Source: Pseudomonas fontis
Lineage (GTDB): Bacteria > Pseudomonadota > Gammaproteobacteria > Pseudomonadales > Pseudomonadaceae
Assembly (NCBI RefSeq): GCF_028656955.1
Contig: NZ_JAMDGY010000011.1
Location: 62,001-126,000, forward strand
Reading direction: 5' to 3'
DNA: 64,000 nucleotides
The notes below the pieces were generated by a model. It was not told where the DNA came from. It did not search any database and saw only the letters and a list, made by a program, of their open reading frames with translations. The position numbers were made by a program, and so were the translations under genes. Positions 20,101 through 28,002 of the stretch are shown here, piece by piece (within the stretch, counting starts at the first letter, position 1; each line of letters opens with the position of its first letter).

Positions 20101-20149
20101 ACTCGGAATAGTCGGCAGCAGGAACACGGGGAGGCAGTTGGGCAATCAT
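17129..20149 (-). CDS. ydiJ: YdiJ-type FAD/Fe-S oxidoreductase (probable D-2-hydroxyacid dehydrogenase)
   Basis: This 1006-aa protein has an N-terminal PCMH FAD-binding domain (TPRGGGTGTNGQSLTDG near residue 80), an FAD-oxidase C domain (ending near 540), a ferredoxin-like insert and the motif CLACKSCAGQCP near residue 660. CCG-type cysteine clusters close the protein (GCCGMSGTYG). Length and order match E. coli YdiJ (about 1018 aa), which has been reported to oxidise D-2-hydroxyglutarate. It should act at the inner membrane face and feed quinones. It is related in design to the Dld-II enzyme 2 kb to the left but not a duplicate. A divergent LysR gene is its likely regulator. Confidence 0.88.
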   Translation of the reverse strand: MIAQLPPRVPAADYSEFLDALRAKGFRGQFSADYATRTVLATDNSIYQRLPQAAVFPLDADDVAQVAALMAEPRFRQIKLTPRGGGTGTNGQSLTDGIVVDLSRHMNNILEINVEERWVRVQAGVVKDQLNAALKPHGLFFAPELSTSNRATVGGMINTDASGQGSCTYGKTRDHVLELHSVLLGGERLHSLPIDDQALAQACAGPGRVAEVYRMARQIQETQAELIESTFPKLNRCLTGYDLAHLRDEQGRFNLNSVLCGAEGSLGYVVEAKLNVLPIPKYSVLVNVRYSSFMDALRDANALLAHKPLSIETVDSKVLMLAMKDIVWHSVAEYFPADPDRPTLGINLVEFSGDTRAEVSARVQAFVEHLQGDTGIERLGHTLAEGGEAVTRVYTMRKRSVGLLGNVEGEVRPQPFVEDTAVPPDRLADYIAEFRALLDSYGLAYGMFGHVDAGVLHVRPALDMKDPAQAALVKPISDAVAALTLRYGGLLWGEHGKGLRSEYVPEYFGELYPSLQALKGAFDPHNQLNPGKICTPPNSPEGLLKVNEVDLRGDYDRQIDERVWQSFGSAVHCNGNGACYNFDPNDAMCPSWKATRERQHSPKGRASLIREWLRLQGAASIDVLEAARKKTSWLKGLPARLRNNQSRERGEADFSHEVYDAMAGCLACKSCAGQCPIKVNVPEFRSRFLELYHGRYQRPMRDYLIGSLEFTIPYMAYAPGLYNAVMGSKWVSGLLAQHVGMLDSPLISRFNLQATLARCNVKPASVAALRKLTPAQRERSIVLVQDAFTRYFETPLLASFIELAYQLGHRVFLAPYSANGKPLHVQGFLGAFAKAAIRNASQLKALDECGVPLVGLDPAMTLVYRQEYQKVPGLNAAPNVALPQEWLMDVLPEQSGSVEGTFRLMAHCTEKTNVPASTRQWEQVFARLGLKLSTEATGCCGMSGTYGHEARNQETSKTIFEQSWATKLDKDGEALATGYSCRSQVKRMADRQLRHPLEVVLQYAKR

Positions 20150-20309
20150 CTACGGATGGCTTCTTTAATTTTGGCTGAACACGGTCATACGGAATACTTG
20201 CAGCCCGGGCATGCTTGGCTCACCCTCAGGCAATTGGCTGTGCCAATGATCCCGGAGCTTCACCCCCGGCACAAACGGATATTTCTGCCGCTATTGATGA
20301 GCTTTACGA

Positions 20310-21194
20310 ATGAATTACCGCCACCTCACTCCGTCCATGTCATTGCTGCTGGCCTTCGAGGCTGCCGCCCGACATGAAAGCTATACCCGCGCTGCGGCAG
20401 AGCTGTCTTTGACGCAAAGCGCCGTGAGCCGGCAGGTGCAGGCGCTGGAGCAGCAATTGGGGCTGACGCTGTTCCGCCGCGAGGGCCGCCAGGTGCAACT
20501 GACGGACGTCGGTCGGCTGTACCAGCGGGAGATGAGTGAAGCGCTCGGGCGCATTCGCAGTGCCACATTGCAGGCCATGGCCTACCAGTCCGGGGGCGGC
20601 ACCCTGCACCTGGCGACCTTGCCGACCTTTGGTTCGAAATGGCTGTTGCCGCGGCTGCACGATTTCTACAAGGCCCACCCAGGCATGCTGGTGCACATCA
20701 ACTCGCGCATCGAAGCCATCGACTTCGAAACCAGCGGCATCGACGCCTCCATCGGCGTGGCCAGCGGCGACCTGCCGGGGCTGGTCTGCCATCGGCTGCA
20801 TGCCGAAGAACTGGTAGTGATCCTGGCACCGGAAGTGGCCGCCAGCTGCCTGGGATGGACGCCAGAACAGCTCGGCGAGCAGATGCTGCTCAACGTCGCC
20901 AACAACCCCACGGCCTGGGGTGAATGGTTCAGCCATCATCATTTGCCGCACAAGGCCATGCGCATTGGGCCGAGCTTCGAGCTGACCTCCCACCTGATCC
21001 AGGCAGTGCGCGCCGGCATCGGTATTGGCCTGGTGCCACGCATCCTGGTCGAGGAAGAGCTGGCCAGCGGCGAGCTGATCAGCCCCTGCGTGCCTTTTGC
21101 CAGCCAGCGCAGCTACTACCTGATCTACCCGCCGCGCAACGAGGCATTGCCGTCGTTGCGGGCGTTTCGCAGCTGGCTGCTGGCACAGATCTAG
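20310..21194 (+). CDS. LysR-family transcriptional regulator
   Basis: This 294-aa protein has an N-terminal winged helix (LLAFEAAARHESYTRAA, then LTQSAVSRQVQALEQQLG at residues about 35-52) and a C-terminal periplasmic-binding-like effector domain (about 95-290). It is divergent from ydiJ with 160 bp between the starts, the classic LysR arrangement, so ydiJ is the likely target. The effector is unknown; a 2-hydroxyacid is a reasonable guess from context. The ATG at 20310 fits the family start (MNYRHLTPSMSLLLAFE). Confidence 0.9.
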   Translation: MNYRHLTPSMSLLLAFEAAARHESYTRAAAELSLTQSAVSRQVQALEQQLGLTLFRREGRQVQLTDVGRLYQREMSEALGRIRSATLQAMAYQSGGGTLHLATLPTFGSKWLLPRLHDFYKAHPGMLVHINSRIEAIDFETSGIDASIGVASGDLPGLVCHRLHAEELVVILAPEVAASCLGWTPEQLGEQMLLNVANNPTAWGEWFSHHHLPHKAMRIGPSFELTSHLIQAVRAGIGIGLVPRILVEEELASGELISPCVPFASQRSYYLIYPPRNEALPSLRAFRSWLLAQI

Positions 21195-21203
21195 GCCGTC
21201 GGC

Positions 21204-22460
21204 TTACCAGCCCGAAGGCAACCAGCCCAGGGCGCTGCAGATCGCGTAGGCCATGCTGCACAGGTAGAGCACGACAACCATCGCCTGCAATGCCGGGTGC
21301 GCGATCCAGCCACACTGCCAGGCCGGCTCGATATCACCGTTCTTGCGCGCCGAGCGCAGCATCAGGATCGGCATGATCGAGAGAATCACGCCGCTGAACA
21401 CGCCGGCGAAATACAGCGCGCTGACAAAGCCGACCATGCCGCTGTAAGCCAGCACAAACGGCGGCAGGCAGACGATGGCGAGCACCATCAGGCGATTTTT
21501 CGGGTTGCTCTCGGAGCCCAGCTTGGGGAACTTGTCGAAGATGTTGGTCAGGAAGCTGCCGCCCAGGCCCCAGTACGAGGTCATCATGGCGCACAAGGCG
21601 AAGGTGTTGGCGGTGTAGAACGCCCACTGGCCCAGCGCCTGGCCCCAGGCCAGGGTCGCCACTTCAGACTGGTTTTCCAGGCCGGTCAGCGAGATCACCG
21701 ACAGCGGCACGATGGCCAGCAGGATGAAGGTGATCACCATGCCGGTAATCACCGCCACCGGCAGGCGCTTGGGTGCATGGCTGAAACCACGGGCCATTTC
21801 CGGTACCACATACTGGGCCGAGAAGCAGAACACCGCGATGTTGAACACCGGGATCATGTACACCCAGCTGCCTTCGAGGAGGTTGCCGAAGTTGGTGTTC
21901 TCGTGAATCAGCGTGGCAACCACCAGCACCACGGTCATCGAGACCATGCCGATGCTGATGAACTTCTCACCCTTGCCGATCGCTTTCAGGCCCAGGTACA
22001 GCACCAATGCGGCCGGGGCGAAGAACAGCAGGCTGCCCAGCGCGGGGCTGATGCCGAAGAATTCGCTGAGGATCTTGCCGCTGCCGCTCATGTAGGCGAT
22101 CAGCGCGCCGATGCTGTTGACCGCTACCGAGAGGAAGATCGCCCAGGCGCCGAACGAGCCGACATAGCGCTGCGCCAGGCCACTCAGCTGGTGATGGCTG
22201 CGGGTACGCAGCGCGGTCTCGGAAACGTAGAGCATGGAAATGGTGGTGAACACACCGGCCACCGCCAGCCACAGCAGCAGCGGCATGTAGCCCGCCTTGC
22301 GACTGGCATAGGCCATGGACAGGACGCCGGCACCGATATTGGTGCCGACAATCATTGCAACGGCTTCGACGAACGTAAGCCGCTTGACCTCCAGACCTGA
22401 CGATTGGTCATGTTCGGCCTGAACTGCGCCACCCACGGCGGCGTTGGGGGTTCCACTCAT
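21204..22460 (-). CDS. Aromatic amino acid permease, HAAAP family
   Basis: This 418-aa protein has about 11 transmembrane helices and belongs to the hydroxy/aromatic amino acid permease family (Mtr, TyrP, TnaB). The first helix has the signature FVEAVAMIVGTNIGAGVLSMAYASRKAG split over residues 30-60, and later segments such as YVVPEMARGF are typical. It should be an inner-membrane proton symporter for tryptophan, tyrosine or a related amino acid. The start at 22460 (MSGTPNAAVG) gives a usual length; a longer frame lacks support. It is convergent with the LysR gene, 9 bp apart. Confidence 0.87.
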   Translation of the reverse strand: MSGTPNAAVGGAVQAEHDQSSGLEVKRLTFVEAVAMIVGTNIGAGVLSMAYASRKAGYMPLLLWLAVAGVFTTISMLYVSETALRTRSHHQLSGLAQRYVGSFGAWAIFLSVAVNSIGALIAYMSGSGKILSEFFGISPALGSLLFFAPAALVLYLGLKAIGKGEKFISIGMVSMTVVLVVATLIHENTNFGNLLEGSWVYMIPVFNIAVFCFSAQYVVPEMARGFSHAPKRLPVAVITGMVITFILLAIVPLSVISLTGLENQSEVATLAWGQALGQWAFYTANTFALCAMMTSYWGLGGSFLTNIFDKFPKLGSESNPKNRLMVLAIVCLPPFVLAYSGMVGFVSALYFAGVFSGVILSIMPILMLRSARKNGDIEPAWQCGWIAHPALQAMVVVLYLCSMAYAICSALGWLPSGW

Positions 22461-22719
22461 GATCACACTCACTGCGTATTTATATTTATTACCGGCTGCA
22501 TCAAAGCGATGCGTCACAGCGCTGTCCTGGCGGGCGCGCTGTGCCATGGATTATTCGAGCGGCGGGCAAAATATCACACACAGCGTTTGAAATAACATTC
22601 AGAATTGTCTGAACGTAAAATGCGTAAATTCCTACGAATGTATTTACCTAGAGCGGTTGAGCTGTAAAGACAATGGGTCAAGCCCGACCAATGTCGGGTC
22701 TGACCGTGGGAAAATCCGT

Positions 22720-23730
22720 TCAGATTGTCAAACAGATCTTGCCGAAGTGCTGGTTGCTTTCCTGGTATTTGAACGCATCGACGATCTGCTCCAGCGCAAA
22801 GGATTTGTCGATCACCGGGCGCAAGCCATTCGCATCGATGGCGCGCACCATCGCCTGTTGCTGGGCGCGGCTACCGACCAGCACACCCTGCAGGCGGATC
22901 TGCCGCACCAGCGCCTGGACCAGCGGCAACTGGCCGGCAACACCGGTCAGAATGCCGATCAGCGAGATATGCCCACCAATGCGCGCGGCGATCATCGACT
23001 GCTCCAGGGTCGCCGGGCCGCCGACTTCGATCACATGATCAACACCCCGGTTACCGGTCAGCGCGCGGACCTTTTCACCCCAGGCCGGGGTGCTGCGGTA
23101 GTTGATCAGATGGTCGGCGCCGAGCGCCTTCAGGCGTTCGAGCTTGGCATCGCTGGACGAGGTGGCAATCACTGTTGCCCCGGCCAACTTGGCAAATTGC
23201 AGGGCGAAAATCGACACCCCGCCAGTACCCTGCACCAGCACGCTATCGCCCGGCTTGAGCGCATCATCAGCCATCAGCGCGCGCCAGACGGTAAGGCCGG
23301 CGGTAGTCAAGGTAGCCGCTTCGGCGTGGCTGTAACCCTTTGGTGCATGGGTGAACGAGGTGGCGCGTGCGGTGACGCGCTCACGCGCATAGCCATCGAT
23401 GCCGTCACCCGGCACCGTGGCAAACCCTTCGACCAATGGCTCGCCGTCGATCCAGTCCGGGAAGAACGTGCTCACCACCGCATCGCCAATGGCAAACTCG
23501 CTGACACCCGCCCCTACGGCCACCACTTCACCCGCGCCGTCGGCCATCGGGATACGTGGCGCACTCGGCCCCCACATGCCGCTGACCACTGCGAAGTCGT
23601 GGTAGTTGAGCGAGTTGGCGTGCAGGCGCACGGTGATTTCACCGACGCCCGGCGCGGCCGCCTCGCAGGTGCCAAGCGTTACCTGGTCATATCCGCCGCC
23701 GGTGTTTACGTAGATGGCCTTGCTGGTCAT
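22720..23730 (-). CDS. Zinc-type alcohol dehydrogenase / quinone oxidoreductase (MDR superfamily)
   Basis: This 336-aa protein has a GroES-like N-terminal domain (LHANSLNYHDFAVVSG, MADGAGEVVAVG) and an NAD(P)-binding Rossmann domain (VLVQGTGGVSIFALQFAKLAGA, residues about 165-185). It lacks the usual cysteine catalytic-zinc ligand in the N-terminal motif and the four-cysteine structural lobe, so it is closer to zinc-independent MDR reductases. NADPH-dependent reduction of quinones or enones is likely, substrate unknown. The ATG at 23730 has GGAGG 6 bp upstream. It is divergent from the ECF sigma gene, with a Fur-like box between them closer to the sigma gene. Confidence 0.85.
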   Translation of the reverse strand: MTSKAIYVNTGGGYDQVTLGTCEAAAPGVGEITVRLHANSLNYHDFAVVSGMWGPSAPRIPMADGAGEVVAVGAGVSEFAIGDAVVSTFFPDWIDGEPLVEGFATVPGDGIDGYARERVTARATSFTHAPKGYSHAEAATLTTAGLTVWRALMADDALKPGDSVLVQGTGGVSIFALQFAKLAGATVIATSSSDAKLERLKALGADHLINYRSTPAWGEKVRALTGNRGVDHVIEVGGPATLEQSMIAARIGGHISLIGILTGVAGQLPLVQALVRQIRLQGVLVGSRAQQQAMVRAIDANGLRPVIDKSFALEQIVDAFKYQESNQHFGKICLTI

Positions 23731-23837
23731 TGGAACCTCCTGGTTAGAGCCGTTGGGGGAGCACAGTGCGTAGCAGTCTTTGCCCCACCCTGGCCCAGGT
23801 CAAGCGCCGGGCCTTGCACAATCCTCGCGCAAGCCAC

Positions 23838-23856
23838 GATAATGCGACTAATTATC
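23838..23856. promoter_or_regulatory. Fur box upstream of the ECF sigma gene
   Basis: GATAATGCGACTAATTATC matches the 19-bp Fur consensus at 15 positions and keeps both terminal hexamer halves. It lies 25-43 bp before the sigma-factor ATG, a position suited to iron repression. Confidence 0.8.
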
Positions 23857-23880
23857 AATTACTGCATTGGTTGTGCCGCC

Positions 23881-24381
23881 ATGTCTGCACCTGATCACGC
23901 CACCCTGCATGCCTTGTACAACGAACATAACGGCTGGTTGAAAAACTGGCTGCGCAGCCGCCTGGGCAATGCCAGCGATGCTGCCGACCTGGCCCAGGAC
24001 ACCTTCATGCGTGTGCTGACCTCGCGCAACGCCCAGCCGATCCGCGAGCCACGCAGTTACCTGGGAGCCATCGCCCATGCGTTGATGGTCGACAAGTTCC
24101 GCCGCAAGGCACTCGAGCAGGCGTATCTGAGCGAGCTGGCAAGCCGCCCCGAACGCGTTGCCGAGTCCCCGGAAACCCGCGTGCTGATCCTCGAAACCCT
24201 GGTGGCCATCGACACATTGCTCGATGGCCTGGGCGAGCGCACACGGCAGATCTTTCTCGCCGTGCAGCTCGAGGGCCTGAACTATGTGACGGTCGCGCAA
24301 CGCCACGGCGTGTCGGTAACCACGGTGAAAAAACACCTGATCCGCGCCATGACCCACTGCCTGCTGCTGACGGACGACTGA
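23881..24381 (+). CDS. ECF sigma factor, FecI-like (iron starvation)
   Basis: This 166-aa protein is an extracytoplasmic-function sigma factor. Region 2 (SDAADLAQDTFMRVL with SYLGAIAHALMVDKFRRKALEQ) and region 4 (LDGLGERTRQIFLAVQLEGLNYVTVAQRHGVSVTTVKKHL, spread over residues 105-145) are clear. The FecI/PvdS-type features DLAQDTF and DKFRRKA point to iron-regulated signalling. A Fur-like box is just upstream. The stop is directly followed by the FecR-type gene. It is predicted to direct the TonB receptor gene at 25486. Confidence 0.93.
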   Translation: MSAPDHATLHALYNEHNGWLKNWLRSRLGNASDAADLAQDTFMRVLTSRNAQPIREPRSYLGAIAHALMVDKFRRKALEQAYLSELASRPERVAESPETRVLILETLVAIDTLLDGLGERTRQIFLAVQLEGLNYVTVAQRHGVSVTTVKKHLIRAMTHCLLLTDD

Positions 24382-25329
24382 ATGGCCCAGCCCCTGGATT
24401 ACCAGACCCTCGAAGCCGCTGCCAGTTGGTACGTCCAGCTCAATGCCGCGCCGCCCAGCGATGCGCAAATGCAGGCCTGGCAGCAGTGGCTGGAGCAGAA
24501 CCCGGCGCACGTCCAGGCCTGGACGCGGGTCGAAAAACTGCAACAGCAATTCAGCCGTTTACCCAGCGATGTCGCCCTGCCGACGCTTGCCGGTGTGCGT
24601 GCCCGCCGCCGTGCCGTGCTCAAGACCCTCGCGGTGCTGCTCGCCGCCGGCTGCAGCACCTGGGCCGTACGGCAAAGCCCGGTCGGCCAGACGTTCATGG
24701 CCGACCTGCGCACGCGCACCGGTGAGCGGCGCGAGTTTCGCCTCAAGGATGGCAGCCAGCTGACCCTCAATACCGACACGGCCGTGGACGTCGACTTTGA
24801 TGCCGACCTGCGCCTGCTGAAGCTGCACAACGGTGAGATCCGCGTGCAGACCGCCAGTGATCCGCGAGGCCGGCCCTTCATCGTGCAAACCGCTGAAGGG
24901 CGGATACGCGCGCTGGGCACCACCTTCTGCGTGCGCAGCGAGCAGGGCCGCAGCACCGTCAGTGTGCAGGCGCACGCCGTCGAGGTACGCCCCGCCGAGC
25001 AGCCGCTGCAAGCGTTGCGCCTGGAACAGGGGCAAAGCGTGCGTTTTGATCGCCAGCAGATCGAAGCAGCACTGCCAATGGCCCCCGGCAGCGATGCCTG
25101 GACCCAGGGCATGCTGACGGTGATCGAGTGGCGCCTGGGTGACTTCGTCAATGAACTGCGCCGCTATCGCCCAGGCGTACTGCGCTGCGCCGAGGGCATT
25201 GCCGACTTGCGCTTGTCCGGGGCGTTTCGGGTGGATGACAGCGACACCATCCTGGAGAACCTGGGGGCGTCACTGCCGGTACGGGTTCGCTACATGACGC
25301 GGTATTGGGTCAGCATCGAGCCGGCGTGA
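24382..25329 (+). CDS. FecR-type anti-sigma / signal-transducing protein
   Basis: This 315-aa protein has the cytoplasmic anti-sigma domain (AASWYVQLNAAPPSDAQ, WQQWLEQNPAHVQAW at residues 10-50), a single transmembrane segment (about residues 78-92) and a periplasmic FecR domain (TRTGERREFRLKDGSQLTLN, then GTTFCVR). It holds the ECF sigma factor at the inner membrane until the loaded TonB receptor signals through its STN domain. Start and stop codons of the sigma/anti-sigma pair are contiguous, so they are co-translated. The target system is the receptor 156 bp downstream. Confidence 0.93.
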   Translation: MAQPLDYQTLEAAASWYVQLNAAPPSDAQMQAWQQWLEQNPAHVQAWTRVEKLQQQFSRLPSDVALPTLAGVRARRRAVLKTLAVLLAAGCSTWAVRQSPVGQTFMADLRTRTGERREFRLKDGSQLTLNTDTAVDVDFDADLRLLKLHNGEIRVQTASDPRGRPFIVQTAEGRIRALGTTFCVRSEQGRSTVSVQAHAVEVRPAEQPLQALRLEQGQSVRFDRQQIEAALPMAPGSDAWTQGMLTVIEWRLGDFVNELRRYRPGVLRCAEGIADLRLSGAFRVDDSDTILENLGASLPVRVRYMTRYWVSIEPA

Positions 25330-25340
25330 GTGTGTCGCCG

Positions 25341-25368
25341 CTGCCGCCAGGGCTCCCAAAGGCGGCAG
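25341..25368 (+). other. Hairpin between the FecR gene and the receptor gene
   Basis: An 8-bp perfect stem CTGCCGCC / GGCGGCAG with a 12-nt loop follows the FecR-type stop by 11 bp. There is no U-tract. It could partly separate expression of the receptor from that of the regulators. Confidence 0.45.
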
Positions 25369-25485
25369 GCAACCGCGAAAAATTATTCACACAGAAGGTT
25401 GCCGATTTCCATTCTCAATCGGCTACGCAGGTAACGCGACCACTTCGAGTCGCCTTTCTGCCAGCCATCGGAAGGAAACACCTGC

Positions 25486-27945
25486 ATGCCCTCACCTCGC
25501 CCCCTGGTTCGCGCCGTTCACCTGGCATTGTTCGGCCTGACCCTGGCGCCCGCCGCACTCCTCGCGGCCCTGCCCGGCCAGGCCATGGCGCAAAGCGCCA
25601 GCCTGAACTTCCAGATTGCTCCAGGGCCGTTGGGGACTGCACTGAGCCTGTTCGCCACCCGCGCCAACATCACCCTGTCGTTCGACGCCCGGCAAACCCA
25701 GGGCCAGCAGTCCAATGGGCTGCAAGGCAATTTCTCGGTGGACGACGGCCTCGCGCGCCTGCTGGCAGGCAGCGGCCTGCAAGCCCAGCGTCAGTCCAAT
25801 GGCGGCTATGTGCTGGTGCCCTCCAGCAACGGCGCGGCGCTGGAGTTGGGGGCAACCAGCATCAACAGCCAACTGCTGGGCGAGTCCAGCGAGCACACCG
25901 GGTCGTACACCACCGCAGCCACCCGCACCGCCACCAAGCTGCCGTTGTCGATCCGTGAAACCCCACAAACGGTTACCGTGATCACCCGCCAGCAGATGGA
26001 CGACAAAGGCGCCCAGAGCATCGCCGACGTCCTGCGCACGACGCCCGGTGTCTCGGCACAGTCCTACGACAGCGACCGCACCGAGTTCTCGACCCGCGGC
26101 ATGGCGATCACCAACTACCAGTACGATGGCGTCAACACCGTCTACAGCGACGTGTACGACGAAGGCACCACCCACGTCGACATGGCCACCTACGACCGCG
26201 TCGAAGTGCTCAAGGGCGCCACGGGCCTGATGACCGGCTCCGGCGAGCCTTCGGCCACGGTCAACCTGATCCGCAAGAAACCCACCGCCACCTTCCAGGC
26301 CTCGCTGACCGGTAGCGCCGGCTACTGGGACAACTACCGTGGCGAAGGCGACATCTCCGGCCCACTGAACAACGAGGGCACCTTGCGCGGGCGCTTCGTC
26401 GGTGCAAAACAGGATCGCGGCTCCTACCAGGATCACTATCAACTGAGCAAAGAGGTCTACTACGGCATCCTCGAAGCCGACCTCAGCCCCGACACCCTGC
26501 TCAGCGTGGGCATCGACCAGCAGACCACCACCCCGCGTGGCAGTACCTGGACCGGCAACCCGGTGTATTTCAGCGACGGCGGGCGCACCGACTTCTCGCG
26601 CTCGTTCAACCCCGGCGCCGACTGGAGCCGGCGTGACTTCCAGAGCCGCACTTATTTCGCCACCCTCGAACAGGCCCTGGCCAACGACTGGAAGCTCAAG
26701 CTCAGCGTCAACCAGATGGTCACCGACCACGACACTCGCCTGGCCTCCGCCAGCGGCGGCAATCCGGACCGCGCCACGGGTGAAGGGATGTTCTTCTACT
26801 GGGGCCGCTGGGAAGGTCATCGGGTGCAGAACACCGCCGACATCAACCTGTCCGGCCCCTTCACCCTGCTGGGTCGCGAGCACGATCTGGTCGCCGGTTT
26901 CATGACCTCGAATTCACGCCAGACCGGCGCAACCTGGGACACCGGCCAATCCGGCCTGGTACCGGGCAATATCTTTGACTGGAAGGGCCATATCGGCGTG
27001 CCGGACTTCCCGAAGAACGGCAAGTATGAAGAGACCAAGCGCCAGAACGGCGCTTACCTGGCCACCCGTCTGCGCCCCACCGATGATCTGTCGGTCATTC
27101 TCGGCACCCGCGTCAGCACGTTCAAATACGACAGCGACTACGACTACGACGGGAAGAACATCAACTTCCAGGACAGCCAGACCGGCTACAAGGAACACGG
27201 CGTGGTCACCCCTTACGCCGGCGTGGTCTATGACCTGGACGAGACCTACTCGGTGTACGCCAGCTACACCAAGATCTACCAGCCGCAGGTGTACAAGGAC
27301 AGCAATGGCGCCACGCTCGCCCCGGTGGAAGGCGACAGCTACGAAACCGGCCTGAAGGCGGCGTACCTGGATGGCCGGCTGAATGCGAGCCTGGCGCTGT
27401 TCCGTATGGACCAGGAAAACCTGGCCGAATCGATCGGCACCAACCCGAACACCAACGAAGGCATCTACCGGGCCATCAGCGGCGCAACCACCCAAGGCCT
27501 GGAGCTGGAAGTTGCCGGTGAGTTGCAGGACGGCTGGAACCTCTCGGCGGGCTACACCTACGCCCGTACCCGCGACGCCGATGAGCAGCGCATTTTCGGC
27601 TATCCGATGACCACCACCAAGCCTGAGCATCTGGTGCGGGTCTTCACCACCTATCGCCTGCCGGGCGTCTTGGACAAGGTGACTGTCGGTGGCGGTGTGA
27701 ACTGGCAAGGTGCGTTCTACGGCAACATCTACAGCCCAACGCTGAACGACAACACGCGGATCAAGCAAGGCGGCTACACCCTGGTCGACCTGATGACCCG
27801 CTATGAATACGACGAGCATTTGAGCTTCACGCTCAACGCCAACAACGTGTTCGACAAGCGCTACCTCACCGGCCTGGGCAACTTCAACACCACCTACAAC
27901 GGTGAGCCACGCAACCTGATGCTGACCACCCGCTGGAACTTCTAA
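25486..27945 (+). CDS. TonB-dependent siderophore receptor with STN signalling domain
   Basis: This 819-aa outer-membrane receptor has a signal peptide (cleavage after AMAQ-like residues, about 36), an STN secretin/TonB signalling domain (LNFQIAPGPLGTALSLFA, residues about 40-115), a plug domain (RETPQTVTVITRQQMDD, then YDRVEVLKGATGLMTGSGEPS) and a 22-strand barrel ending in the terminal aromatic F (MLTTRWNF). This FpvA/FhuE/FoxA-like layout with STN fits the upstream sigma/anti-sigma pair, giving cell-surface signalling in response to a ferric siderophore. The siderophore is not predictable with confidence. A terminator follows at 27958. Confidence 0.92.
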   Translation: MPSPRPLVRAVHLALFGLTLAPAALLAALPGQAMAQSASLNFQIAPGPLGTALSLFATRANITLSFDARQTQGQQSNGLQGNFSVDDGLARLLAGSGLQAQRQSNGGYVLVPSSNGAALELGATSINSQLLGESSEHTGSYTTAATRTATKLPLSIRETPQTVTVITRQQMDDKGAQSIADVLRTTPGVSAQSYDSDRTEFSTRGMAITNYQYDGVNTVYSDVYDEGTTHVDMATYDRVEVLKGATGLMTGSGEPSATVNLIRKKPTATFQASLTGSAGYWDNYRGEGDISGPLNNEGTLRGRFVGAKQDRGSYQDHYQLSKEVYYGILEADLSPDTLLSVGIDQQTTTPRGSTWTGNPVYFSDGGRTDFSRSFNPGADWSRRDFQSRTYFATLEQALANDWKLKLSVNQMVTDHDTRLASASGGNPDRATGEGMFFYWGRWEGHRVQNTADINLSGPFTLLGREHDLVAGFMTSNSRQTGATWDTGQSGLVPGNIFDWKGHIGVPDFPKNGKYEETKRQNGAYLATRLRPTDDLSVILGTRVSTFKYDSDYDYDGKNINFQDSQTGYKEHGVVTPYAGVVYDLDETYSVYASYTKIYQPQVYKDSNGATLAPVEGDSYETGLKAAYLDGRLNASLALFRMDQENLAESIGTNPNTNEGIYRAISGATTQGLELEVAGELQDGWNLSAGYTYARTRDADEQRIFGYPMTTTKPEHLVRVFTTYRLPGVLDKVTVGGGVNWQGAFYGNIYSPTLNDNTRIKQGGYTLVDLMTRYEYDEHLSFTLNANNVFDKRYLTGLGNFNTTYNGEPRNLMLTTRWNF

Positions 27946-27957
27946 ACCGCACCCATG

Positions 27958-27996
27958 AAAAAGCCCCCGACAGCCTGGCTGCCGGGGGCTTTTTTT
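27958..27996. terminator. Rho-independent terminator, receptor / autotransporter
   Basis: AGCCCCCG and CGGGGGCT form a stem with an inner CAGC/GCTG extension, flanked by an A run on the left and T7 on the right. It serves the receptor gene and probably the convergent autotransporter. Confidence 0.92.
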
Positions 27997-28002
27997 AGCA
28001 CA

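Noticed and set aside
24340..25485. A clear ECF promoter directly upstream of the STN receptor
   Set aside because: I looked for a -35/-10 pair of FecI type in 25330-25485 but found no convincing match; it needs 5'-end mapping.
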